Origin: DASQEH01 sp038237745
GTDB lineage: Bacteria > Actinomycetota > Actinomycetes > Propionibacteriales > Nocardioidaceae
NCBI GenBank assembly: GCA_038237745.1
Contig: JBBRYJ010000001.1
Coordinates: 310,001-374,000, forward strand
Length of the DNA: 64,000 nt
Reading direction: 5' to 3'
Both the position numbers and the translations under genes were made by a program. The notes beneath the pieces are model-generated. The model saw nothing but the letters and a program-made list of their open reading frames with translations, was not told the origin of the DNA and ran no database searches. Below are positions 17,763-25,917 of this stretch, one piece after another. Within the stretch, counting starts at the first letter, position 1. Every line of letters begins with the position of its first letter.

Positions 17763-19016
17763 TTACAGGTGGTTGCCTGGATCGAGGACCAAGTCCACCA
17801 GCTGGTCCACTGTCAGCGGTGGTGCGGCGAGCGGCGCGGCGCCGGACCCGTCGGTCCACCACTGGTCCGAGGCAGCGTCGGAGGTGGCGATGACGACAGT
17901 TCCGTCGGGGCGGTCGTAGCGCACGCTGATCCGCTCGGCACCATCCTGCTGCCCTCGGCCCACCATCACCGTCGTACCGTCGGCGAGGGTTCTGCTCTCA
18001 CAGGTGACGTCGGGTCCAGTGGCAAGAGACTGGTCCTGACACTGGGAGCCAGGGCCTGCCTGGAACTGGTCCTCGATGCTCACGTCGACGGCACCCGACC
18101 GGTCACCGTCGGACCACCCCATGCCGACATAGATCGCCAGGACGTGGTCCTGGTCGTCAGCGAGCGACCCTCCAACGCTCAGATAGTCACCTGCGTGCGT
18201 ACCGTCGGGATCGGCATGCTGCTGCATGACCGAGGTGACGCGATCCACGTCTGGCGAGTCGACCGGCGGCCCCGCGAAAGCCATGCACTCGGCCGATCCG
18301 GCGGAGGGGTCCGTACTCGCGGGGTCGGTCGTCGCCGGGTCGGTCGTCGTTGGGTCGGTCGTCGCGGGGTCGGTCGTCGTGGCGCAGTCAGAGGTGACCG
18401 TGCCCATCGGCGCGTCGGTGGCGCTGAGGGAACACGCCTCGCTACCCGACAGAGCCTGGCCGCCGGCCGTCAACGAGCCGAGACCAGAACCCGGCTTCGC
18501 CTGAGACGAGCTCACGGTGCCGCGTCCGGTGATGCTCCCGCTCTCCGCGCCGTTTTGGGTGCGTGAGCCGACACGAGCCTGGCTCCCGCTCAGGCTGTCG
18601 ATGGCCGGACCACTTCGGGCGGCGATGCCGGCTCCGCTACCGGTAGCGGTCCCGGGCTGGCCTCCGCCAGCGCCGTCGGGACCTATGCTCGCGAAGGTGC
18701 AGCTGGTCGAGCCTGCACTCGTGGACGAGTCGTCTGTCGGCGACGCAGACGCCTCCTCCGAACTTCCCGCCGGTTGCAGCTGGGAACTGTTGGCTCCCGA
18801 GCCACTGACCAGGTTCGTCGAGAGGGCCCAGCCACCGAGCGCGAGTGCGGGAACCGTTGCCGCGGTGACCGTGACTGCCGCCAGGCGCCTCCGCCGGACG
18901 AGGCGTCGCCCCCGGGTGACGTCGTCGGACGGCAGGGACCGCATCGTCGGCTCGTCCCCGATCGCTCGGGTGAGTGCCGCGTGCAGATCGGGCAGGTCTT
19001 CATCGGATCGGTTCAT
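17763..19016 (-). CDS. single-pass membrane protein coupled to the ECF sigma factor (putative anti-sigma/sensor)
   Basis: 417 residues from the ATG at 19016, which has GGAGG at the right spacing and overlaps the sigma gene's end. A cytoplasmic N-terminus of about 40 residues with basic RGRRLVRRRRL precedes one membrane helix (about 45-63). A long Ser/Gly/Thr-rich exported region follows, including a TTDPATTDP repeat tract (about 225-250), then a folded C-terminal domain of about 150 residues with Cys residues. No zinc-binding HxxxCxxC anti-sigma motif is seen. Overlap with the sigma gene supports a regulatory partner; the anti-sigma role is inferred. Confidence 0.75.
   Translation of the reverse strand: MNRSDEDLPDLHAALTRAIGDEPTMRSLPSDDVTRGRRLVRRRRLAAVTVTAATVPALALGGWALSTNLVSGSGANSSQLQPAGSSEEASASPTDDSSTSAGSTSCTFASIGPDGAGGGQPGTATGSGAGIAARSGPAIDSLSGSQARVGSRTQNGAESGSITGRGTVSSSQAKPGSGLGSLTAGGQALSGSEACSLSATDAPMGTVTSDCATTTDPATTDPTTTDPATTDPASTDPSAGSAECMAFAGPPVDSPDVDRVTSVMQQHADPDGTHAGDYLSVGGSLADDQDHVLAIYVGMGWSDGDRSGAVDVSIEDQFQAGPGSQCQDQSLATGPDVTCESRTLADGTTVMVGRGQQDGAERISVRYDRPDGTVVIATSDAASDQWWTDGSGAAPLAAPPLTVDQLVDLVLDPGNHL
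18296..18375. repeat. in-frame tandem repeat encoding TTDPATTDP units
   Basis: About four imperfect 15-bp units built on GGGTCGGTCGTCG inside the membrane protein gene. They encode the Thr-Asp-Pro-rich linker between the Ser/Gly-rich region and the C-terminal domain. Units are multiples of three, so copy-number change would alter linker length without frameshift. Confidence 0.7.
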
Positions 19017-19527
19017 AGTCATCCTCCGGGTCGAGCGCGGCGTCTTGGAGCACCTCGCGCAGGCGGGCGACAGCACGCGCCGTTTGGCTCTTCACGGTGC
19101 CGACGGAACAGCCGAGGTCGTCGGCTGTCTCCTCGACGCTGAGGCCGAGCCAGTGACGAAGCACAACAGCCCGGCGCTGCCCGGCAGGGAGCCCGGCTAG
19201 GGCCGACAGCAGTGACTGGTTGTCCTCGACCGACAGCCCTTCCCGGGCTTGGATCTCGGGCATCGCCCTGTTGTGGGACTCGCGACGCCAGGGTCTGCGC
19301 GTCTCGTCGATGTGTGCTCTGACGAGCGTCTTCCGTGCGTATGCCTCCGGCGAGGCACCTCGGTGCAACCGTGGCCATGCCGCGAAGAGCTTCGCCAGGG
19401 TGATCTGCACGAGGTCCTCCGCACCATGCCAGTCGCCGCAGAGGAGGTAGGCAGTCCGGCGCAGATGGGCGCGCCGAGCAGTGACATAGGCGGTGAACTC
19501 TGCCTCGCGTTCGATGAGCTCTCCCAT
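19000..19527 (-). CDS. ECF RNA polymerase sigma factor, SigE family
   Basis: 175 residues from the ATG at 19527 (MGELIEREAE, preceded by GGAGG); an upstream start at 19563 lacks this site. Region 2 shows LRRTAYLLCGDWHGAEDLVQ and region 4 LPAGQRRAVVLRHWLGLSVE then VGTVKSQTARAVARLRE. This matches the SigE family of small actinobacterial ECF factors found with large membrane partners. The stop overlaps the partner gene's start. A palindrome GAGCGAACGCTC at 19571-19582 lies 44 bp upstream and could be part of the promoter or an operator. Confidence 0.9.
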   Translation of the reverse strand: MGELIEREAEFTAYVTARRAHLRRTAYLLCGDWHGAEDLVQITLAKLFAAWPRLHRGASPEAYARKTLVRAHIDETRRPWRRESHNRAMPEIQAREGLSVEDNQSLLSALAGLPAGQRRAVVLRHWLGLSVEETADDLGCSVGTVKSQTARAVARLREVLQDAALDPEDDYEPIR

Positions 19528-19875
19528 GCCGCCTCCGTTGGTCGTTATCCGTGCTGTCGACATCTATACGGAGCGAACGCTCTCGAGGTTGTCAGCGATG
19601 TGGCACGCCTCGAGGATGCCATCTGCGCCACAGCCGAGCCGGGCCTCCGAGGTTGAGCACCGATCGAGCGCTAGGCCTGCTCCTCGCTGGAGATCGAGCT
19701 CTTGTGCACTGATGCCAGCGGCCAGAAGGGGTGTCGCCCCCCTGAGAACGACACCCCTCGCCTGGGCGGCGTCTTGGCCTGCCCACGCCTCAGACCAGAT
19801 GGCCTGATAACTGATTGCGAGACTAGCACTACAACGTGTCACCAGTCTAGAGGTAGGGACCGTAGGCCTTACCTG
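19528..19875. other. gap between kynU and the ECF sigma gene
   Basis: 348 bp, all flanking genes on minus. It holds the palindrome GAGCGAACGCTC (19571-19582) near the sigma gene and a larger dyad at 19727-19758. An open minus frame (19564-19842) exists but has no ribosome binding site or recognisable content. The right end around 19800-19870 is visibly less GC-rich than the surroundings. Confidence 0.55.
19727..19758 (-). terminator. 10-bp perfect dyad, possible kynU terminator or operator
   Basis: Arms AGGGGTGTCG (19727-19736) and CGACACCCCT (19749-19758) are perfectly complementary around a 12-nt loop, 118 bp beyond the kynU stop. No U-run follows on either strand, so Rho-independent termination is uncertain. 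An operator for the sigma gene is the alternative. Confidence 0.4.
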
Positions 19876-21087
19876 TTAAGCCACGAGGGCCGTCAGCTTT
19901 GTCATTGCGTCGTGAACATCGACGAACCGAGTCGTCAGTGGCGCCATTCCGAGCCGGATTCCGTCAGGTCGACGGAAGTCCGGGATGACGCCTGTGCGGA
20001 TCAGTTCCGTGGTCAAGGCTCTGGCGTGAGGGTGGGTCACGGTGATGTGGCCACCGCGTCGCTCCGGACGTCGGGGAGACGCGAGGCCGACGCCGCTCGG
20101 CCGGAGCCACGCGTCGTACAGCTCGACGGCGTAGGCGGTGAGGTCACACGACTTGGCGCGCAGAGCCTGAATGCCTGCCTCGGCGACCATGGCCACGCCT
20201 GGCTCGACAGCCGACATCGACAACACGCCGGGAGTACCGGTGAGCCAGCCACGCATGCCCGGTTCCGGGTCGTAGCCCTGCTCCATGTCGAACATCTCGC
20301 GGCGGCTCCACCAGCCCCAGACGGGTTGCCGCAGCACCTCCTGCAGATCCTGCCTGACGTAGGTGAACGAGGGTGCGCCGGGGCCTCCGTTGAGGTACTT
20401 GTAGGTGCAGCCGACGGCGACGTCGACGTTCGCCGTCTGCACGTCGATCGGGACTGACCCGACCGAGTGGCACAGGTCCCAGACGGTCAGCGCACCGACA
20501 CGGTGCGCGAACGAGGTCACCTCACCCATGTCGAGGATCGCGGCCGATCGGTAGTCGACGTGCGAGAGCACAGCGACGGCGACCGACTCGTCCAGCGCCT
20601 CGACGACGTCGGCCTCAGTGACTCCCTCGACGCCGGTTTCGTCGACCCAGCGGATATTCAGATCGCGTTGCGTCGCAAGGGACTCGACGACGTAGCGGTC
20701 GGTCGGAAAGTTGCCACGCTCGATGACGACCGTACGACGACCCGGCCTCGCGTCGAGCGCGGCTGTGATGGCCTTGTACAGCGACACCGTCGTCGTGTCG
20801 GTGACGACAACCTCGCCCCGCCGAGCACCCAGCAGCTCGACACCGATGAGGTCACCGAGTCTCGTGGGCAGCTCGAGCCACTCGTCGTCCCACGAGCGGA
20901 TGAGACCGACGCCCCAGCCACGGTCGAGGACCTCGACCACACGCTGGCGGCTGGCCTTCGGCAGTCTTCCGAGCGAGTTGCCGTCGAGGTAGATAAGCGT
21001 GTCGTCGTCTATGACGAAGCGGTCGCGGAACTCGGCGAGAGAGTCTGCGGCGTCGAGGGCAAGCGCGCCTGACCGGTCGAGCGTCAC
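19876..21087 (-). CDS. kynU: kynureninase
   Basis: 403 residues; PLP-dependent cleavage of L-kynurenine to anthranilate and alanine. It has the fold-type I start YLDGNSLGRLPK, the PLP-contact segment VWDLCHSVG and the Schiff-base Lys in CTYKYLNGGPGAPSF, followed by WGWWSRREMFDME, which is kynureninase-specific. The start is the GTG at 21087. No kynA, kynB or NAD genes are nearby; it lies 91 bp after guaB3 on the same strand, so its role here (tryptophan catabolism or anthranilate supply) is not shown by context. Confidence 0.94.
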   Translation of the reverse strand: MTLDRSGALALDAADSLAEFRDRFVIDDDTLIYLDGNSLGRLPKASRQRVVEVLDRGWGVGLIRSWDDEWLELPTRLGDLIGVELLGARRGEVVVTDTTTVSLYKAITAALDARPGRRTVVIERGNFPTDRYVVESLATQRDLNIRWVDETGVEGVTEADVVEALDESVAVAVLSHVDYRSAAILDMGEVTSFAHRVGALTVWDLCHSVGSVPIDVQTANVDVAVGCTYKYLNGGPGAPSFTYVRQDLQEVLRQPVWGWWSRREMFDMEQGYDPEPGMRGWLTGTPGVLSMSAVEPGVAMVAEAGIQALRAKSCDLTAYAVELYDAWLRPSGVGLASPRRPERRGGHITVTHPHARALTTELIRTGVIPDFRRPDGIRLGMAPLTTRFVDVHDAMTKLTALVA

Positions 21088-21178
21088 GTGCGCTCGAAGC
21101 AGCCGGCCGAGACGACCGGACCTGATGTGTCACACCGCGTGGTGCCGGCCCGGACGCCGCCCGCGCAGAGAGCCCTCG

Positions 21179-22282
21179 TCACTGGACGACAACCTCGACC
21201 CGCTGGAACTCCTTGAGGTCGGTGTAACCAGTGGTCGCCATCGCCCGCTTGAGCGCGCCGACGAGGTTCATCGTGCCGTCGGAGACGAGGGAGGGGCCGT
21301 GCAAGATCTGCTGGAGCGTTCCTACCGTGCCGATGTCGACTCGCGCCCCTCTGGGCAGCGACTCGTGATGCGCCTCCGCTCCCCAGTGGTACCCGCGCCC
21401 TGGTGCCTCCTTCGCCCGGGCCAGCGGAGACCCGATCATGACGGCGTCCGCGCCGCAGGCCAACGCCTTGGCCAGATCGCCGCTACGCCCGATCGAGCCG
21501 TCGGCGATGACGTGCACGTAGCGCCCACCCGACTCGTCCAGGTAGTCGCGTCGTGCCGCGGCGACGTCGGCGATCGCCGTCGCCATCGGCACGGCCACCC
21601 CAAGCACCGACCTCGTCGTGTGAGCCGCACCGCCACCGAACCCGACGAGCACGCCTGCCGCGCCGGTACGCATCAGGTGCAACGCCGCCTGGTAGGTGGC
21701 GCAGCCGCCCACGATGACCGGGACGTCGAGCTCGTAGATGAACTGCTTGAGATTGAGCGGCTCCGCCTGGCTGGACACGTGCTCTGCGGACACGGTCGTG
21801 CCCCGGATGACGAACAGGTCGAGACCTGCCGCGATGACCGACTCCGCGTGCTGCTTGGTGAGCTGCGGTGACAATGCCCCGGCCACGGTGGTCCCCGCAG
21901 CCCGCATCTCCTTGACGCGCTGCACCATCAGGTCGGGCCGGATGGGCTCGGCGTAGATCTGCTGCATGCGGCGGGTGGCCTCCGCGCCCTGGAGCCCTGA
22001 CACCTCGTCGAGCAGGGGCTCCGGGTCGTCGTACCGCGTCCAGAGCCCCTCGAGGTCGAGCACACCGAGACCCCCGGCCATCCCGAACGCGATGGCCGTC
22101 ACTGGTGACATCACGGAGTCCATCGGCGCGGCGAGCACTGGGATGTCGAAGCGATACGCGTCGATCTGCCACGCGACGGAGACCTCTTGAGGGTCCCGGG
22201 TGCGTCGGCTCGGCACGATGGCGATGTCATCGAAGGAGTACGCACGCCGACCGCGCTTCGCGCTACCGATCTCGATGTCCAT
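21179..22282 (-). CDS. guaB3: GuaB3-type IMP dehydrogenase-related protein
   Basis: 367 residues. IMP dehydrogenase/GMP reductase barrel without CBS domains; N-terminus YSFDDIAIVPSRRTRDP is typical of the actinobacterial GuaB3 group. The segment matching the IMPDH active loop (GSICTTR in the neighbouring GuaB) reads GAAHTTR, so the catalytic Cys is replaced by His. ADGSIGRSGDLAKALACGAD is the conserved phosphate-binding region. Biochemical role is unsettled from sequence. It starts 21 bp after the guaB stop, so the two are co-transcribed. Confidence 0.93.
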   Translation of the reverse strand: MDIEIGSAKRGRRAYSFDDIAIVPSRRTRDPQEVSVAWQIDAYRFDIPVLAAPMDSVMSPVTAIAFGMAGGLGVLDLEGLWTRYDDPEPLLDEVSGLQGAEATRRMQQIYAEPIRPDLMVQRVKEMRAAGTTVAGALSPQLTKQHAESVIAAGLDLFVIRGTTVSAEHVSSQAEPLNLKQFIYELDVPVIVGGCATYQAALHLMRTGAAGVLVGFGGGAAHTTRSVLGVAVPMATAIADVAAARRDYLDESGGRYVHVIADGSIGRSGDLAKALACGADAVMIGSPLARAKEAPGRGYHWGAEAHHESLPRGARVDIGTVGTLQQILHGPSLVSDGTMNLVGALKRAMATTGYTDLKEFQRVEVVVQ

Positions 22283-22303
22283 GAGTGCCCCTCGAGAGTC
22301 GCG

Positions 22304-23821
22304 TCAGCGCGACGAGTAGTTGGGTGCTTCGACGGTCATCTGGATGTCGTGCGGGTGTGACTCCTTGAGCCCCGCGGAGGTGATGCGAACGAAGCGGCCG
22401 CGTGCTTGGAGCTCCGGTACGGTACGCGCCCCTACATAGAACATCGACTGGTGCAGCCCTCCGATGAGCTGGTGAGCCACCGCCGACAACGGGCCGCGGA
22501 ACGGCACCTGGCCCTCGATCCCCTCCGGGACGATCATGTCGTCGCGGGTGACATCGGCCTGGAAGTACCGGTCCTTGGAGTACGACGTCTTGCCCCTCGA
22601 CGCCATGGCGGCGAGGGACCCCATGCCGCGATAGCGCTTGAACTGCTTGCCGTTGACGAAGACGAGCTCGCCGGGGCTCTCCTCGCACCCGGCCAGCAGG
22701 GAGCCGATCATCACCGTGTCGGCGCCCGCGACGAGCGCCTTGGCGATGTCGCCCGAGTGCTGGAGGCCGCCGTCGCCGATCACCGGGATACCTGCCGGTC
22801 GGCATGCGAGTGACGCCTCGTAGATCGCGGTGACCTGTGGAACTCCTACCCCTGCCACGACTCGCGTCGTGCAGATTGAACCCGGGCCGACCCCGACCTT
22901 CACCGCGTCGACACCCGCGTCGACGAGGGCCTGGGCGCCTTCCCGGGTGGCGACGTTCCCACCGATGACCTGCACGTGCCGCGTGGCAGGGTCGGACTTG
23001 AGCCGTCGAACGATCTCGAGCATGAGCCGCGCGTGCCCGTTCGCGACGTCGGGCACCACGATGTCCACCCCGGCATCGACGAGTGCCCGCACGCGGCTCC
23101 AAGCGTCGCCGAAGTAGCCGACCGCGGCAGCGACCATGAGGCGCCCCGACCCGTCCTTGGTCGCCAGCGGGTACTGCTCGGACTTGACGAAATCCTTGAC
23201 GGTGATCAGCCCGGTGAGCCGACCGTCGTCGTCCACGAGGGGGAGCTTCTCCAGCTTGTGCTTGGCCAGAAGCGCCGCAGCGTCGTCGGACGGGATCCCG
23301 GACGGCGCCGTCACCAGAGGCATCGGCGTCATCACCTCACGCACCGTGCGACGGTCCCAGTCATGAGTCGGGACGAACCTCAGGTCACGGTTGGTGATGA
23401 TGCCGAGCAGATGCCCTCGGTCGTCCACCACAGGAAGCCCCGACACGCGGTACCGACCGCAGAGCTCGTCGAGCCGGGACAAGGTGGCGTCGGCCTCGAC
23501 GGTGAGCGGATGGGCGATCATTCCCGACTCGGACCGCTTGACGATGTCGACCTGGCCCGCCTGGTCCTCGATGGACAGGTTGCGGTGCAGGACGCCGATG
23601 CCGCCCTGCCGTGCCATCGCGACGGCCATCCGCGACTCCGTCACGGTGTCCATAGCGCTGGAGACGAGGGGTACGCGAACGTCGATGTCTCTGGTCAACC
23701 GCGAGCTCGTGTCGACTTCGCTCGGCACGACGTCGGTCTCACCGGGAAAGAGCAGCACATCGTCGAAGGTGAGCCCCAGGGTGGCGAACTTGGCCGGCAC
23801 TTCAGTGGGGGTCAGATCCAT
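22304..23821 (-). CDS. guaB: inosine-5'-monophosphate dehydrogenase
   Basis: 505 residues; oxidises IMP to XMP with NAD+, the committed step to GMP. The barrel starts LTFDDVLLFPGE, and two CBS domains occupy about 100-215 (HPLTVEADATLSRL, then MPLVTAPSGIPSDDAAALL). The catalytic loop is GPGSICTTRVVAGVG, and the flap carries KRYRGMGS. Complete and canonical. It is preceded by the SigD/ShbA-like gene (36 bp gap) and followed by guaB3. Confidence 0.98.
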   Translation of the reverse strand: MDLTPTEVPAKFATLGLTFDDVLLFPGETDVVPSEVDTSSRLTRDIDVRVPLVSSAMDTVTESRMAVAMARQGGIGVLHRNLSIEDQAGQVDIVKRSESGMIAHPLTVEADATLSRLDELCGRYRVSGLPVVDDRGHLLGIITNRDLRFVPTHDWDRRTVREVMTPMPLVTAPSGIPSDDAAALLAKHKLEKLPLVDDDGRLTGLITVKDFVKSEQYPLATKDGSGRLMVAAAVGYFGDAWSRVRALVDAGVDIVVPDVANGHARLMLEIVRRLKSDPATRHVQVIGGNVATREGAQALVDAGVDAVKVGVGPGSICTTRVVAGVGVPQVTAIYEASLACRPAGIPVIGDGGLQHSGDIAKALVAGADTVMIGSLLAGCEESPGELVFVNGKQFKRYRGMGSLAAMASRGKTSYSKDRYFQADVTRDDMIVPEGIEGQVPFRGPLSAVAHQLIGGLHQSMFYVGARTVPELQARGRFVRITSAGLKESHPHDIQMTVEAPNYSSR

Positions 23822-23857
23822 CGACCCATCCTACGGCGCGGGCATGAGGGCGCCGCC

Positions 23858-24490
23858 TCACTCGCCGCTCGGTAGTCCTTGTCGAGAGAGATCACGGATC
23901 TTAGCCAGGGCTCGGTGCTGTGCCACTCTCACGGCGCCGGCGGTCATCCCCAACACGGCGCCGGTCTCCTCTGCCGACAGACCCGAGCCGACCCGTAGAA
24001 GCATGATGTCGCGGAGGTGCTTAGGGAGCTTGCCGAGAAGCTCGGCGGCCGACTCCGCCTCACTCACTGCTACCGCGCGATCCTCGGGGCTCGGAGCGTC
24101 ATCGACGTCGTCAGGCAGGTCTGCCACGAGGAGAGGGTGTCGGGCCAGCGCCCGCTGGGCGTCTGCGACCTTGCGCGACGCGATGCCATGGACGAAAGCC
24201 TCGAACGGCCGTCCTCGCTCGCGATAGCGCGGTAGGGCAGCCAGTACCGCGACACAGACGTCCTGGGCGACATCCTCCACGAGATGCGGTCCACCCGGGT
24301 ACCCGCCGAGCCGCGAGGCGGTGTAGCGGTACGCCAGCGCCGCGACCCGCTCCAGCAGCTCCTCGACGGCAGCCCCGGCGCCTGACTGGGCGGCCTGCGC
24401 CACGGACCTGAGGTCCAGCGGTGACGAGGACGGGTCGGCCGCGCCAGTGCCATGACCGCTTTGAGAGTCAGGCTCCCCGGGAAGGGTCAC
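23858..24490 (-). CDS. sigD: RNA polymerase sigma factor, SigD/ShbA-like
   Basis: 210 residues from the GTG at 24490. Region 2 includes ASRLGGYPGGPHLVEDVAQD and FVHGIASRKVADAQR; region 4 has LPKHLRDIMLLRVGSGLSAE and GMTAGAVRVAQHRALAKIR. A Ser/Gly-rich N-terminal tail precedes. Position next to guaB matches mycobacterial sigD and the ShbA group, whose Streptomyces member drives the principal sigma gene. Same strand as guaB with a 36-bp gap, so guaB may be partly read from this promoter. Confidence 0.88.
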   Translation of the reverse strand: MTLPGEPDSQSGHGTGAADPSSSPLDLRSVAQAAQSGAGAAVEELLERVAALAYRYTASRLGGYPGGPHLVEDVAQDVCVAVLAALPRYRERGRPFEAFVHGIASRKVADAQRALARHPLLVADLPDDVDDAPSPEDRAVAVSEAESAAELLGKLPKHLRDIMLLRVGSGLSAEETGAVLGMTAGAVRVAQHRALAKIRDLSRQGLPSGE

Positions 24491-24542
24491 TTCGGCTGAC
24501 CCGAGCTCGGCGCGGGCACACCCTGACTCGGGACACGGCTCA

Positions 24543-24562
24543 TCGACTCGAACCCTAGTCGA
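24543..24562. promoter_or_regulatory. inverted repeat in the sigD/SDR divergent region
   Basis: TCGACT and AGTCGA arms around an 8-nt spacer, 53 bp upstream of the sigma start and 54 bp upstream of the divergent SDR start. Could be an operator shared by both genes. The arms are only 6 bp, so support is modest. Confidence 0.3.
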
Positions 24563-24615
24563 CCGCTAGCCGGGCAGCGTGGAGGAAGCGCGACGTTTGC
24601 GGTACACAGGTGGGC

Positions 24616-25686
24616 ATGACGACTCTCCCCCTGCAGACACACCTGGCCTCCGGTCGACGGACCCCGTCCGATGACGACAGCCCTCCCGTCGTGGTGGTCA
24701 CCGGCGCGAGCGGCGGCATCGGGCGGGCCACCGCGATCGCCTTCGCCCGCCGTGGTGCCAAGGTGGCGCTCATCGCACGCGGCGAGAAGGGCCTCCAGGC
24801 GGCCGCGGAAGACGTCCGCCGCGCTGGAGGCACAGCCTTCGTCCAGCCCGCCGACGTGGCGGACGCCGCTCAGGTGGAGGCGGCCGCCGACCGGATCGAG
24901 TCCGAGCTCGGACCGATGTCCGTCTGGGTCAATGTGGCCTTCACGTCCGTCTTCGGACCCTTCGACCAGATCAGCCCAGACGAGTTCAAGCGAGTGACCG
25001 AGGTGAGCTATCTCGGGTACGTCTACGCCACGATGGCTGCGCTGAGCCGGATGAGGGCTCGCGACCAAGGAACAGTCGTCCAGGTCGGTTCAGCCCTGGC
25101 ATACCGCGGGATTCCGCTCCAGACGGCGTACTGCGGAGCCAAGCACGCCATCCAGGGGTTCCATGAGTCGCTGCGCTGCGAGCTGCTCCACGAGGGCAGC
25201 AGCGTAAACGTGACGATGGTTCAGATGCCTGCTGTCAACACGCCGCAGTTCTCCTGGGTGCTGTCCCGGATGACGCGGCAAGCCCAGCCGGTCGCCCCGA
25301 TCTACCAGCCTGAGGTGGCGGCCAGGGCAATTCTCTACGCGGCCGACCATCCGAGGCGTCGCGAGTACTGGGTGGGAGGGAGCACCGTGGGGACGCTGGT
25401 CGCCAACGCCGTCGCGCCAGGACTGCTCGACCGGTACCTCGCCAGGACCGGCTTCTCGAGCCAGCAGACCGACGAGCCGAAGGACCCCGACCAGCCGTCC
25501 AACCTGTGGGACCCCGCCGACGGGGAGGACGGGCACGACTTCGGCGCGCACGGCACGTTCGACGACTCGGCAGTCGACCGCAGCGCGCAACTGTGGGCGT
25601 CGCACCACCACGGCCTGCTCGGAAGCATCGCCGGGACCGCAGCCGCGCTGCTGGCCGTGGGGGCCGCACGGTCCAGAAGAACGTGA
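24616..25686 (+). CDS. SDR-family oxidoreductase with C-terminal extension
   Basis: 356 residues from the ATG at 24616; a GTG two codons earlier is possible. Cofactor motif TGASGGIGRA at about 29-38; the active-site region has VGSALAYRG and Tyr-Lys in YCGAKHA. The usual NNAG is altered to NVAF. After the SDR core (about 260 residues) comes a Pro/Asp/Glu-rich linker and a C-terminal hydrophobic stretch GLLGSIAGTAAALLAVGAA that could anchor it to the membrane, ending in basic RSRRT. Substrate unknown. Divergent from the sigma gene. Confidence 0.85.
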   Translation: MTTLPLQTHLASGRRTPSDDDSPPVVVVTGASGGIGRATAIAFARRGAKVALIARGEKGLQAAAEDVRRAGGTAFVQPADVADAAQVEAAADRIESELGPMSVWVNVAFTSVFGPFDQISPDEFKRVTEVSYLGYVYATMAALSRMRARDQGTVVQVGSALAYRGIPLQTAYCGAKHAIQGFHESLRCELLHEGSSVNVTMVQMPAVNTPQFSWVLSRMTRQAQPVAPIYQPEVAARAILYAADHPRRREYWVGGSTVGTLVANAVAPGLLDRYLARTGFSSQQTDEPKDPDQPSNLWDPADGEDGHDFGAHGTFDDSAVDRSAQLWASHHHGLLGSIAGTAAALLAVGAARSRRT

Positions 25687-25917
25687 CCGGCTGCCGCGCG
25701 GAGCCTCCGGAGCCGGCGAGCGCCAGCAGGGGTCGCCAGCAAAGGGGTGACTGCCAGGAGGAGGTTCTCGGCTGGGCGGCCCTTCGGCCGGACACGGCCC
25801 CGAGCCGTCGACAAGAGCCCGGCGCGCCGGCTCTGACGCCTCCGCGACCTCGTCGGAAGCGGTGTCAGTGCCGAGCGGCGCCGGGCCACTCGTCTTTATG
25901 GTGCGGTTGTCAGCCGA

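Noticed and set aside
19564..19842. 93-codon minus frame between kynU and the sigma gene
   Set aside because: No ribosome binding site, no recognisable domain and it overlaps two dyads that look regulatory.
24541..24565. GGTTCGAGTC on the minus strand, like a tRNA T-loop
   Set aside because: The flanks do not form a T-stem, acceptor or anticodon arm; the sequence is simply an inverted repeat.
25687..25917. Short GC hairpin (about 25818-25837) between the SDR and groEL ends
   Set aside because: The arms need a bulge and no U-run follows; not enough to call a terminator.
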